Origin: DATLFA01 sp039934635
GTDB lineage: Bacteria > Actinomycetota > Acidimicrobiia > Acidimicrobiales > WLNW01
Reading direction: 5' to 3'
Assembly: GCA_039934635.1 (NCBI GenBank)
Contig: JBDTLT010000253.1
Location: 1 to 7,684, forward strand
DNA: 7,684 nt
In this document: one piece after another, positions 1 through 6,128 of the stretch
Layout of the letters: every line of letters begins with the position of its first letter
Numbering within the stretch: the stretch's first letter is position 1
Position numbers and translations under genes: made by a program
Notes under the pieces: model-generated
What the model was told of the DNA's origin: nothing
Databases searched by the model: none
The model's input: only the letters and a program-made list of their open reading frames with translations

Positions 1-569
1 TCGTGACGTCGTCCAACCCGGTTGCCGGCGGTGCCTGCACGGGCGCCGGCATCGGACCGCGCGACATCACGCGCGTGATCGGCATTGCCAAGGCCTACGT
101 GACCCGCGTCGGGTCCGGTCCGTTCCCCACCGAATTGCTCGACGATGTCGGTGACTACCTCGTGACGACCGGTCGCGAGTTCGGCACCAACACCGGCCGG
201 CGCCGGCGCACCGGTTGGTTCGACGCGGTGATGATGCGCCACGCCGTGCGCCTCAACTCGCTGTCCGAGTTGGCCATCACCAAGCTCGACGTGTTCGACG
301 ACCTCGACACCGTCAAGATGTGCGTTGCCTACGAGCACGAAGGCCAGCGCATGGAGCAGATGCCGTATCACCAGTCGGTGCTGCATCACGTCAAGCCGAT
401 CTACAAAGAGATGCCCGGGTGGAAGACCGTGCTCGCCGGTTGCCGCGAAGTCGGCGAACTGCCGGCCGCGGCGCGTGACTACCTCGCGCTGCTCGCCGAG
501 CAGGTCGGTGTGCCGATCACCTATGTCGGTGTCGGGCCCGAACGCGATCAGTACGTGCAATACGCATGA
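1..569 (+). CDS. purA: Adenylosuccinate synthetase, C-terminal part (5' end outside window)
   Basis: PurA joins IMP and aspartate using GTP to give adenylosuccinate, the first committed step from IMP to AMP in the cytoplasm. The reading frame (codon phase starting at base 3) is open from the left edge, so the gene begins upstream and the GTG at base 3 is not its start. What is visible is the C-terminal portion, about 188 residues. It includes the conserved segments GIGPRDITRVIGIAKAY and GPFPTEL, then a GTNTGRRRRTGWFD stretch that matches the IMP/GTP-binding region near the end of this family, and MPGWKTVL near the C terminus. It ends with TGA at 567-569, and purD follows on the same strand after 16 bases, so the two are probably co-transcribed. 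Identification is firm; only the N-terminal part is missing because of the window edge. Confidence 0.97.
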   Translation, partial: VTSSNPVAGGACTGAGIGPRDITRVIGIAKAYVTRVGSGPFPTELLDDVGDYLVTTGREFGTNTGRRRRTGWFDAVMMRHAVRLNSLSELAITKLDVFDDLDTVKMCVAYEHEGQRMEQMPYHQSVLHHVKPIYKEMPGWKTVLAGCREVGELPAAARDYLALLAEQVGVPITYVGVGPERDQYVQYA

Positions 570-585
570 CCCTCTGGCGGGCCGG

Positions 586-1821
586 GTGACGCGAGTCTGT
601 GTGGTCGGTTCCGGTGGGCGTGAACACGCGCTCGCAGTGGCGCTCGGTCGCGACGCAACGGTCGTGGTCACCCCGGGCAACGCCGGCATTCCCAATTCGA
701 CCGCGCAACCCGCCGACGAGATCGACGCCGACCTCTTTGTCATCGGCCCCGAAGATCCACTCGTCGCGGGCGTCGCCGATCGTTTGCGCGCGCAGGGCAA
801 GTTGTGCTTCGGCCCGGGCGCCGACGGTGCCCGTCTCGAAGGTTCCAAGGCGTGGATGAAAGAGGTGCTCGATGCCGCGGGCGTGCCGACGGCGAGCCAC
901 GCGTCGTTCACCGAGCTCGAGCCGGCCCTCGCCTACCTCGAAACCATGCCCGGTTTCTACGTGGTCAAGACCGACGGGTTGGCCGCGGGCAAAGGCGTCA
1001 TCGTGACCGAGTCGATCACCGAAGCGCGCGACGCGGTGCGTGACTATCTCTCGGGCGCCGCATTCGGCGACGCGGGCCGGCGCGTCGTGATCGAAGAGGG
1101 ATTGACCGGTCCCGAGCTGTCACTGCTCGCGGTTTGCGACGGTACGGCTGTCGCGCCGCTGGCCCCCGCGCAAGATTTCAAGCGGGTCGGATCAGGCGAC
1201 GTCGGTCCCAACACCGGCGGCATGGGTGCGTATTCACCGGTGCCGCTCGCGAGCGACGCGGTGGTCGACGAGGTGATCACGCGCGCGGTCGAGCCCACCC
1301 TGCACGAGTTGCGCCGGCGCGGCATCGACTATCGCGGCGTGCTCTACGCCGGCATCATGCTCACGCCGACCGGCTACAAGATGTTGGAATACAACGTGCG
1401 CTTCGGCGACCCCGAGACCCAGGTCGTGGTGCCGCGTATGTCATCGAGCCTCACGACATTGCTGGCCGAGGCGGCCGCGGGCAAGTTGCACCACGACGTT
1501 CGCTTCGCCGACGATGCCGCGGTCACCGTGGTGTGCGCCACCGAGAACTATCCGGCCAAACCCCGCACGGGCGACCGCATCGGCGGCATCGACGAGGCCA
1601 ACGCGATCGAAGGTGTCACGGTTTATTGCGCGGGTGTGCGCGGTGCGCCAACCGGTGAGGCCGAGGGGTTGTACACCGCGGGCGGACGCGTGCTGACCGT
1701 GACTGCGGTGGGCCCGACGATCGGTGCCGCCCGTGACCGCGCCTACCGCGCCGTGCGGGTGATCTCCTGGCCGGGCCTGCACTACCGCGACGACATCGCG
1801 GCGCGATACGGCGGCGTTTGA
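586..1821 (+). CDS. purD: Phosphoribosylamine-glycine ligase (GAR synthetase)
   Basis: PurD ligates glycine to 5-phosphoribosylamine with ATP, the second step of de novo purine synthesis. The 411-residue product is close to the usual 420-430. Visible in order are the N-terminal VVGSGGREHALA motif (residues 6-17), GPEDPLVAGVAD (54-65), the ATP-grasp loop KTDGLAAGKG (128-137), DFKRVGSGDVGPNTGGMGAYSP (about 197-218) and the metal-binding segment EYNVRFGDPETQ (268-279). The C-terminal YRDDIAARY also fits the family. I chose the GTG at 586 because it puts the Rossmann-like motif at the very N terminus; the open frame runs back to 325, but that part overlaps purA. The ribosome binding site is weak (GGCGGG at 577-582). 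No TAnnnT hexamer precedes this start, so it is probably read from a purA transcript 16 bases upstream. A second GTG at 601 is a less likely start. Confidence 0.96.
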   Translation: MTRVCVVGSGGREHALAVALGRDATVVVTPGNAGIPNSTAQPADEIDADLFVIGPEDPLVAGVADRLRAQGKLCFGPGADGARLEGSKAWMKEVLDAAGVPTASHASFTELEPALAYLETMPGFYVVKTDGLAAGKGVIVTESITEARDAVRDYLSGAAFGDAGRRVVIEEGLTGPELSLLAVCDGTAVAPLAPAQDFKRVGSGDVGPNTGGMGAYSPVPLASDAVVDEVITRAVEPTLHELRRRGIDYRGVLYAGIMLTPTGYKMLEYNVRFGDPETQVVVPRMSSSLTTLLAEAAAGKLHHDVRFADDAAVTVVCATENYPAKPRTGDRIGGIDEANAIEGVTVYCAGVRGAPTGEAEGLYTAGGRVLTVTAVGPTIGAARDRAYRAVRVISWPGLHYRDDIAARYGGV

Positions 1822-1829
1822 GCCTGCAC

Positions 1830-1835
1830 TAGGGT
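1830..1835 (+). promoter_or_regulatory. Putative -10 element (TAGGGT) for leaderless methyltransferase mRNA
   Basis: TAGGGT matches the TAnnnT -10 pattern and ends 6 nt before the ATG at 1842, so a transcript from it would start at or next to the start codon. No Shine-Dalgarno sequence at normal distance competes well: the only purine run, AGGG at 1831-1834, lies inside this hexamer. No good -35 is visible. The same arrangement recurs before purS, purL and the 7260 gene, which raises confidence. Inferred from sequence only. Confidence 0.5.
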
Positions 1836-1841
1836 CAAAGC

Positions 1842-2471
1842 ATGCAAGCCAAGATCGACGGGCGGACAACACCGCGCCGCGAGTTGAGTTCGGCCGGGCT
1901 TCAACGTGCCGCGCTGCGCATGCTGCAGCGGGCGGCGGTGCCGGCGACGCGCGCCGCGCTCAAACCGCCGACGGGACAGGTCACTTTGACCGAAGCGAGG
2001 TTCCTCAGCGAGCTGTGCCGGGAACTGCCCGAAGACTCGACGATCGTGGAGATCGGGACGCTTTTCGGGTACTCGACGCGGGTGATCGCACTGGCGAAAC
2101 CGCAGTCGGCAAAGTTGGTGACGGTCGACGCCTACTCTTGGAATCCGCTGTGCCTGCGACCGAGCGCGCATCGTCGCGTGACGGCAGAGCTGCTCGAAGA
2201 GTCCGTGCGGGACTTCAACGTGTCGGTCGTCGCGGCCGACAAGGACGACTTCTATGCGTCGTATCGCGGACCCGCGCCGGCGTTGATCTTTCTCGATGCC
2301 GACCACGGCTACGAGCCCACGAAGAGAGACATCGAGTGGGCGACGAGCTTTCCTGGCGCGCTGGTGTGCGTACACGATTACACCGCGGCGTTTCCGGGTG
2401 TGATGCGCGCCGTCGATGAATCGGGTGGGCCGGCGCGGCTCGTCGGCACCCTGTGCACACTCGACCGGTGA
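1842..2471 (+). CDS. Class I SAM-dependent methyltransferase (Methyltransf_24-like), substrate unknown
   Basis: The 209-residue product has the hallmarks of a class I (Rossmann-fold) methyltransferase. Motif I is VEIGTLFGYST (residues 69-79), which binds SAM. The acidic end of strand beta2 is TVDAY (94-98). The beta4 segment is ALIFLDADHGYEPTKRDIE (147-165), and CVHDY (176-180) follows. The DADHGYE and late HD pattern is typical of the Methyltransf_24 / cephalosporin-hydroxylase-like group that acts on small molecules or sugars, often using a metal. The substrate cannot be told from sequence. Residues 1-45 are basic and helical, with no signal peptide or membrane segment. It starts 20 bases after purD on the same strand, with its own possible promoter, so the link to purine synthesis may be positional only. 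It ends convergently against the zinc-finger gene. Confidence 0.85.
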   Translation: MQAKIDGRTTPRRELSSAGLQRAALRMLQRAAVPATRAALKPPTGQVTLTEARFLSELCRELPEDSTIVEIGTLFGYSTRVIALAKPQSAKLVTVDAYSWNPLCLRPSAHRRVTAELLEESVRDFNVSVVAADKDDFYASYRGPAPALIFLDADHGYEPTKRDIEWATSFPGALVCVHDYTAAFPGVMRAVDESGGPARLVGTLCTLDR

Positions 2472-2475
2472 ACTA

Positions 2476-2492
2476 AGAGCCGCTCGGGCTCT
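2476..2492. terminator. Possible bidirectional terminator hairpin between convergent genes
   Basis: A 6-bp GC-rich stem (AGAGCC/GGCTCT) with a 5-nt loop sits 4 nt after the methyltransferase stop and just beyond the stop of the opposite-strand gene. It could therefore serve both transcripts. A second identical hairpin follows at 2508-2524. There is no U-tract on either side, so if it terminates at all it is a tract-less type, as is common in Actinobacteria. The duplicated copies could also pair with each other to form a longer structure. Confidence 0.45.
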
Positions 2493-2525
2493 GCGCTACC
2501 CGCTCTGAGAGCCGCTCGGGCTCTG
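2476..2525. repeat. Two identical 18-nt palindromic repeats, 32-nt period
   Basis: The 18-base sequence AGAGCCGCTCGGGCTCTG occurs exactly at 2476-2493 and again at 2508-2525. Each copy is itself an inverted repeat: AGAGCC pairs with GGCTCT around a 5-base loop GCTCG. The first copy lies between the two convergent stop codons (2471 on + and 2496 on -). The second lies inside the last codons of the opposite-strand gene, where it encodes part of the SPSGSQ tail. Confidence 0.9.
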
Positions 2526-3377
2526 GCCCTTGTCGCTGCCGATGAGGCCGTCGATCCAATCGAGCATCTCGCTCGATTCGTTCGCGCCGCCACTCGCTTT
2601 GCGCCGCAGCCGTCCTCCGGCAGGCGCCGCGGATGGTGTCGCCGCGGCCGGCGCATCGGGTCGCGTCGCGGGAACGCCGCCGAGTGGCTTTCGCGCCGGT
2701 GGCGCGGCTTCGCCGGTGGCGGGCTTGAGCGGTGGGCGCACCGACGGCAACCCGCCCGGTCGGGCCGGCGCGTGGCCAGGCGACAGGTTCATGGGTTGCA
2801 GACGAGGCAACTCGGTCCTCGGCGCCGCCGCCGGTTCGGGCGCGGCAACGACGACCGGAGGAGCAGGGGCCGGGGCCACCGGAGCCGGGAGCTCCGCCGC
2901 AGGAGCAGGGGCCGCAGGAGCAGGGGCCGCGGGTGCAATCGCGGAGGGTGCAGCGGGGACCGCCTCGGGTGTCGCGAACGGGTCGCTGCCCCACGTCACG
3001 CGGACCGGTTCGGGGTAACCCGGATGCGGGTCGCGACCCTCGTCCCAGCTGACGGCCCAGCCTTGGTCGAATGAAGCGTTCGACGTCAGTTCGAAATCAC
3101 GCTCGGTGTTCGCGACGGCGGGGGCCTCGACGTAGGGCTGCGGCTGTTGCAGGCCCTTGGCCTCACGCACGCGCTTCTTCACCTCGCGGCGTGAGAGGTT
3201 CGACTGGTTACGCGCGCTCGAACGCACTCCGGCGGCGGCGATGGCGCACGGCACGCACAACGGCGGTTTCTTGGTCCCGCGGGGATACACCAGGCAGTCG
3301 TGGCAGAACGCGATTCCGCATTTGGAGCACACGTTTTCGGCGTACTCGAAGGAGTGTCGATTGCAGGTAAGCGTCAT
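2496..3377 (-). CDS. B-box-like zinc-finger protein with Pro/Ala-rich tail, function unknown
   Basis: This is a 293-residue protein I do not recognise as a named family. Its N terminus carries a zinc-binding pattern: C5-x2-H8, C17-x2-C20, C25-x2-C28 and C41-x2-C44. This resembles the B-box-type fingers at the start of many actinobacterial membrane or regulatory proteins. A basic helix with RREVKKRVREAKG (about 63-75) follows. Then come a mixed segment, a low-complexity Pro/Ala-rich region (about 130-260), a basic GRLRRK patch and a final amphipathic SSEMLDWIDGLIG stretch. No membrane segment or signal peptide is visible, so it is probably cytoplasmic. I chose the ATG at 3377 because it places the finger at the N terminus and has AGAGG 7 nt upstream (3385-3389); an ATG at 3464 would add 29 residues unlike the rest. 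It lies opposite to its purine neighbours, convergent with the methyltransferase and divergent from purB. Confidence 0.75.
   Translation of the reverse strand: MTLTCNRHSFEYAENVCSKCGIAFCHDCLVYPRGTKKPPLCVPCAIAAAGVRSSARNQSNLSRREVKKRVREAKGLQQPQPYVEAPAVANTERDFELTSNASFDQGWAVSWDEGRDPHPGYPEPVRVTWGSDPFATPEAVPAAPSAIAPAAPAPAAPAPAAELPAPVAPAPAPPVVVAAPEPAAAPRTELPRLQPMNLSPGHAPARPGGLPSVRPPLKPATGEAAPPARKPLGGVPATRPDAPAAATPSAAPAGGRLRRKASGGANESSEMLDWIDGLIGSDKGQSPSGSQSG
2899..2928. repeat. Two tandem 15-nt repeats in the Pro/Ala-rich coding region
   Basis: GCAGGAGCAGGGGCC is present exactly at 2899-2913 and 2914-2928. A 13-base partial copy is at 2859-2871. On the coding (minus) strand each unit encodes five residues of the alternating Ala/Pro tail (the APAAP type). 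This is an in-frame repeat likely to expand or contract by slippage without breaking the protein. Confidence 0.85.
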
Positions 3378-3384
3378 GTCCGAG

Positions 3385-3389
3385 CCTCT
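3385..3389 (-). promoter_or_regulatory. Ribosome binding site supporting the start at 3377
   Basis: Read on the minus strand this is AGAGG followed by 7 nt and the ATG. It is one of the few clear Shine-Dalgarno-like sites in the window. It favours the downstream ATG at 3377 over the ATG at 3464. Confidence 0.45.
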
Positions 3390-3492
3390 GTCGTGGGGCC
3401 GAGTGCTCCCCGCTCCTCCCTCATCGGCCACACCGCCGACCGACTTGACCTCGGAAGGGCGCATTTTCCACCCACGGTCGCGTTCTACGAGT

Positions 3493-3498
3493 CAGAAT
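3493..3498 (+). promoter_or_regulatory. Possible -10 element (CAGAAT) for leaderless purB
   Basis: CAGAAT keeps the most conserved A2 and T6 of a -10 hexamer and ends 6 nt before the GTG at 3505. That is the same spacing as the other candidate leaderless promoters here, although the first base is C and not T. purB needs a promoter here because the gene upstream points the other way. No convincing -35 is visible at 16-19 nt. Confidence 0.4.
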
Positions 3499-3504
3499 CA
3501 CCCC

Positions 3505-4944
3505 GTGAGTGACGACCTGTCGGTACCCAACGTGTTGGGCACGCGTTATGCGAGCCAAGCCATGCGCGGCATCTGGTCGCCGGTGCAAAAGGTCATCCTC
3601 GAGCGGCAATTGTGGATCGCCGTTCTCGAGGCACAACAGCGGGCCGGTGTGCCGGTGCCAGCCGGCGTCGTCGAGGCCTACCGCGCCGTCATCGACGACG
3701 TCGATCTCGCCTCGATCGCGGCGCGCGACCGCGTCACCAAACACGACGTCAAAGCGCGTATCGACGAGTTCTCCGCGCTCGCCGGCCACCAACACATCCA
3801 CAAAGGCATGACGTCGCGTGACCTCACCGAAAACGTCGAGCAGATGCAGGTGCGATCCGCGCTCGGGCTGATCCGTGATCGCGTCGTGGCGAGTCTCGCC
3901 CGGCTCGCCGCCCGTGCGGCCGAGTACCAAGCGGTACCGATCACCGGGCGCACGCACAATGTGCCCGCGCAGGTGACGACGCTCGGCAAGCGATTCGCCA
4001 ACGCCGGCGAGGAGTTGCTCGTCGCGTACGAACGTATCGAGCACCTCCTCGACAACTATCCGTTGCGCGGCCTCAAGGGTCCGGTCGGCACCCAACAAGA
4101 TCAACTCGATCTGCTCGACGGTGATCAGCTCAAGCTCGACGACATCGAAGACGCGATTGCCGAGCATCTCGGTTTTCGCCGTGTGCTCGGCGCGGTCGGT
4201 CAGGTCTACCCGCGCTCGCTCGATTTCGAAGTCGTCTCCGCGCTGGTGCAAGCCGCGGCGGCACCCTCCAACTTGGCCAAGAGCATCCGCCTCATGGCGG
4301 GCCACGATCTCGTCACCGAAGGGTTCCAAGCGGGGCAGGTCGGCTCGTCGGGGATGCCGCACAAGATGAACACGCGCAGCTGCGAACGCGTCAACGGTCT
4401 CTCGGTCGTGTTGCGTGGCTATCTCGCCATGGCCGATGGTCTGGTGGGCGATCAGTGGAACGAAGGCGATGTCAGTTGCTCGGTGGTGCGCCGTGTGATG
4501 TTGCCCGATTCGTTCTTCGCCATCGATGGGCTCTTCGAGACGTTTCTCACCGTGCTCGATGATTTCGCGGCGTATCCGGCGGTCATCGACCGTGAGCTCG
4601 AGAAGTACCTACCGTTTCTCTCGACGACCAAGGTGCTGGTTGCCGCGGTGCGCGTCGGTGTCGGGCGCGAAACCGCGCACGAAGTGATCAAAGAGCACGC
4701 CGTTGCCACCGCGCTTGCGCTGCGCGAGCAGCACGACGCCGGCGAGGCCGCGTCGCTCGTCGATCGTCTGGCCGGCGACGCTCGCCTCGGGTTGGACCGG
4801 GCACAGATCGAAGCCGCCATCGCCGAGCCACTGTCGTTGACCGGCTCCGCGCAATCACAGGTTTCGGCGTTCGCCGAACGGGTCGCCCACATCGTCGCGA
4901 AGCATCCGGATGCTGCGGGCTACATGCCCGCCCCTATTCTCTGA
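3505..4944 (+). CDS. purB: Adenylosuccinate lyase
   Basis: PurB acts twice in purine synthesis: it releases fumarate from SAICAR to give AICAR, and from adenylosuccinate to give AMP. The 479-residue length fits the actinobacterial form. Visible are HKGMTSRDLTENVEQ (about 99-113), TGRTHNVPAQ (147-156) with the likely general-acid His151, and the fumarase/aspartase signature GSSGMPHKMNTRSCERVNG (about 280-298). The signature's SS pair (281-282) contains the catalytic Ser in the mobile loop. Segments such as QWNEGDVSCSVVRR and TTKVLVAAVRVGVGRETAHEVIKEHAVA match mycobacterial PurB as I remember it. The open frame extends back to 3157, but that part overlaps the opposite gene and has no family similarity. 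The GTG at 3505 gives the expected N terminus (SDDLSVPNVLGTRYAS). purC follows almost without a gap. Confidence 0.97.
   Translation: MSDDLSVPNVLGTRYASQAMRGIWSPVQKVILERQLWIAVLEAQQRAGVPVPAGVVEAYRAVIDDVDLASIAARDRVTKHDVKARIDEFSALAGHQHIHKGMTSRDLTENVEQMQVRSALGLIRDRVVASLARLAARAAEYQAVPITGRTHNVPAQVTTLGKRFANAGEELLVAYERIEHLLDNYPLRGLKGPVGTQQDQLDLLDGDQLKLDDIEDAIAEHLGFRRVLGAVGQVYPRSLDFEVVSALVQAAAAPSNLAKSIRLMAGHDLVTEGFQAGQVGSSGMPHKMNTRSCERVNGLSVVLRGYLAMADGLVGDQWNEGDVSCSVVRRVMLPDSFFAIDGLFETFLTVLDDFAAYPAVIDRELEKYLPFLSTTKVLVAAVRVGVGRETAHEVIKEHAVATALALREQHDAGEAASLVDRLAGDARLGLDRAQIEAAIAEPLSLTGSAQSQVSAFAERVAHIVAKHPDAAGYMPAPIL
4935..4940 (+). promoter_or_regulatory. Putative internal -10 element (TATTCT) for purC
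   Basis: TATTCT lies within the last codons of purB and ends 8 nt before the GTG at 4949. It is the most canonical -10-like hexamer in the window (compare TATAAT). If active, it would give a leaderless purC transcript in addition to read-through from purB. No clear -35 is seen. It also bears on start choice, favouring the GTG at 4949 over the ATGs at 4955, 4958 or 4967. Confidence 0.4.
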
Positions 4945-4948
4945 TGCC

Positions 4949-5848
4949 GTGCCGATGATGCAACCGATGACCAAGAAGTATTCCGGCAAGGTGCGCGACG
5001 TCTACGACGTCGGCGACAACCGCGTATTGATGGTCGCGTCCGATCGCATGTCTGCCTTCGACGTCGTCATGAACGAACCGGTGCCCGACAAGGGCCGGGT
5101 GCTCACCGCGATGTCCGCGTTCTGGTTCGAGCAGCTGCACGACGTCGCGCCGAGCCACCTGATCTCGACGCGCAGTGCCGACTTTCCCGAGGCCGCGCGC
5201 GGACCCGAGTTCGCCGGCCGTTCGATGTTGTGTCGCGTCGCCGACATGTTGCCCATCGAATGCATCGTGCGCGGCTATCTCGCCGGTTCGGCGTGGAAGG
5301 AATACGCCGCCACCGGGGCGACGCACGGGCTGCAGTTGCCGGCGGGGTTGCGCGAATCCGGTCAGCTGCCCGAGCCGGTCTTCACGCCGTCGACCAAGGC
5401 CGCGCTGGGTCACGACGAGAACATCTCGTTCGATCGCGCGGTTGCGCTCGTCGGTGCGCCGACGGTGGAGCGCGCTCGCGACATCGCCATCCTTCTCTAC
5501 ACGAGGGCGGCCAAGCTGGCGCTCGAGCGCGGCATCATCATTGCCGACACCAAGTTCGAATTCGGTTTCATCGACGGCGAACTGGCCGTGTGCGATGAGG
5601 TTCTCACGCCCGACTCGTCGCGCTTCTGGCCGGCCGATCAATGGCAGCCGGGCACGACGCCGCCGTCGTTCGACAAGCAGCCCGTGCGTGATTATCTCGC
5701 CGGCCTCGGCTGGGACAAGCAACCGCCGCCACCGCCGCTGCCACCCGAGGTCGTCGCGGCGACGCGCCATCGCTACATCGACGGGTACGAACGCATCACC
5801 GGCCGATCGTTCGCCGACTGGCCGGGCGTCGAGGTATCGACCCATTAG
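4949..5848 (+). CDS. purC: Phosphoribosylaminoimidazole-succinocarboxamide (SAICAR) synthase
   Basis: PurC condenses CAIR with aspartate using ATP to make SAICAR, the substrate of PurB encoded just upstream. The 299-residue product has YSGKVRDVYDV (11-21, nucleotide-binding loop), VASDRMSAFD (29-38), PDKGRVLTAMSAFWF (46-60), ECIVRGYLAGSAW (104-116), FTPSTKAALGHDENIS (145-160, the SAICAR synthetase signature), IIADTKFEFG (197-206) and DEVLTPDSSRFWP (216-228). It then has the C-terminal YIDGYERITG. It is of the longer bacterial/actinobacterial type (about 297 residues). A short proline run (PPPPPLPPE, about 259-267) is also known in that group. The start is uncertain: GTG 4949, ATG 4955, ATG 4958 and ATG 4967 are all in frame with no Shine-Dalgarno site. 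I chose 4949 from the upstream TATTCT and the N-terminal length. It is 4 bases from the purB stop. Confidence 0.95.
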   Translation: MPMMQPMTKKYSGKVRDVYDVGDNRVLMVASDRMSAFDVVMNEPVPDKGRVLTAMSAFWFEQLHDVAPSHLISTRSADFPEAARGPEFAGRSMLCRVADMLPIECIVRGYLAGSAWKEYAATGATHGLQLPAGLRESGQLPEPVFTPSTKAALGHDENISFDRAVALVGAPTVERARDIAILLYTRAAKLALERGIIIADTKFEFGFIDGELAVCDEVLTPDSSRFWPADQWQPGTTPPSFDKQPVRDYLAGLGWDKQPPPPPLPPEVVAATRHRYIDGYERITGRSFADWPGVEVSTH

Positions 5849-5851
5849 GCT
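5846..5851 (+). promoter_or_regulatory. Putative -10 element (TAGGCT) for leaderless purS, overlapping the purC stop
   Basis: TAGGCT ends 7 nt before the purS ATG at 5859, and its first three bases are the purC stop codon TAG. No good Shine-Dalgarno site precedes the ATG (only GGCGGG, 2 nt away). It is nearly the same hexamer as TAGGGT before the methyltransferase. Inferred from the repeated pattern; a matching -35 is not obvious. Confidence 0.45.
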
Positions 5852-5858
5852 GGCGGGC

Positions 5859-6128
5859 ATGTTGTTCGCTGTGCACGTCGAGGTGCGTCTCCGCACCGGC
5901 ATCTCCGATCCGCAGGGTGCGACCATCGAACGTTCGTTGCCGGCGCTGGGTTTCGGCGGGGTCGACGGCGTGCGGGTGGGCAAGAGCATCCGCTTCGTCG
6001 TCGAGTCGGCCACCGAGGCCAGCGCCCGGGCCGAGGTCGACGACATGTGTACAAAGTTCTTGACCAACCCGGTGATCGAAGACGCGGTGATCGAGATCGT
6101 GGCTGCCCCCGTCGGAGCAACGGTCTGA
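5859..6128 (+). CDS. purS: FGAM synthase small subunit PurS
   Basis: PurS is the small scaffold subunit of the three-part FGAR amidotransferase. It bridges the glutaminase PurQ and the synthase PurL and helps ammonia pass between them. The 89-residue product (usual length 80-90) has the family features: an N-terminal strand (FAVHVEVRLRTG), then SDPQGATIERSLPALGF (about 17-32) and VDGVRVGKSIRF (35-46). A C-terminal helix and strand with CTKFLTNPVIEDAVIEI (about 64-80) follow. It begins 10 bases after purC ends and overlaps purQ by one base (TGATG), so PurS and PurQ are very likely translationally coupled. The start is well supported by length and by the upstream TAGGCT. Confidence 0.95.
   Translation: MLFAVHVEVRLRTGISDPQGATIERSLPALGFGGVDGVRVGKSIRFVVESATEASARAEVDDMCTKFLTNPVIEDAVIEIVAAPVGATV
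6114..6117 (+). promoter_or_regulatory. Ribosome binding site for purQ inside purS
   Basis: GGAG lies 10 nt before the purQ ATG at 6128. purQ is one of the few genes here with a recognisable Shine-Dalgarno sequence and without a TAnnnT hexamer at leaderless distance. That fits translation from the purS message. Confidence 0.5.

Noticed and set aside
325..585. N-terminal extension of purD within purA
   Set aside because: It overlaps conserved purA coding sequence. The PurD nucleotide-binding motif needs to be near the N terminus, which the GTG at 586 provides.
2899..2928. Short repeats considered as a CRISPR-like array
   Set aside because: The units are 15 nt, directly tandem without spacers, and in frame with an Ala/Pro-rich protein tail.
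2530..3018. Plus-strand Ala/Gly-rich open frame opposite the zinc-finger gene
   Set aside because: The minus frame has a coherent protein with ordered cysteine pairs. The plus frame is only the reverse of Pro/Ala codons and gives low-complexity sequence.
3157..3504. N-terminal extension of purB upstream of 3505
   Set aside because: It overlaps the 5' part of the opposite-strand gene and has no family similarity. PurB begins normally at the GTG at 3505.
3421..4362. 313-codon minus-strand open frame across purB
   Set aside because: It lies antisense to the well-conserved purB coding sequence and its product resembles no protein. It is a codon-bias artefact.
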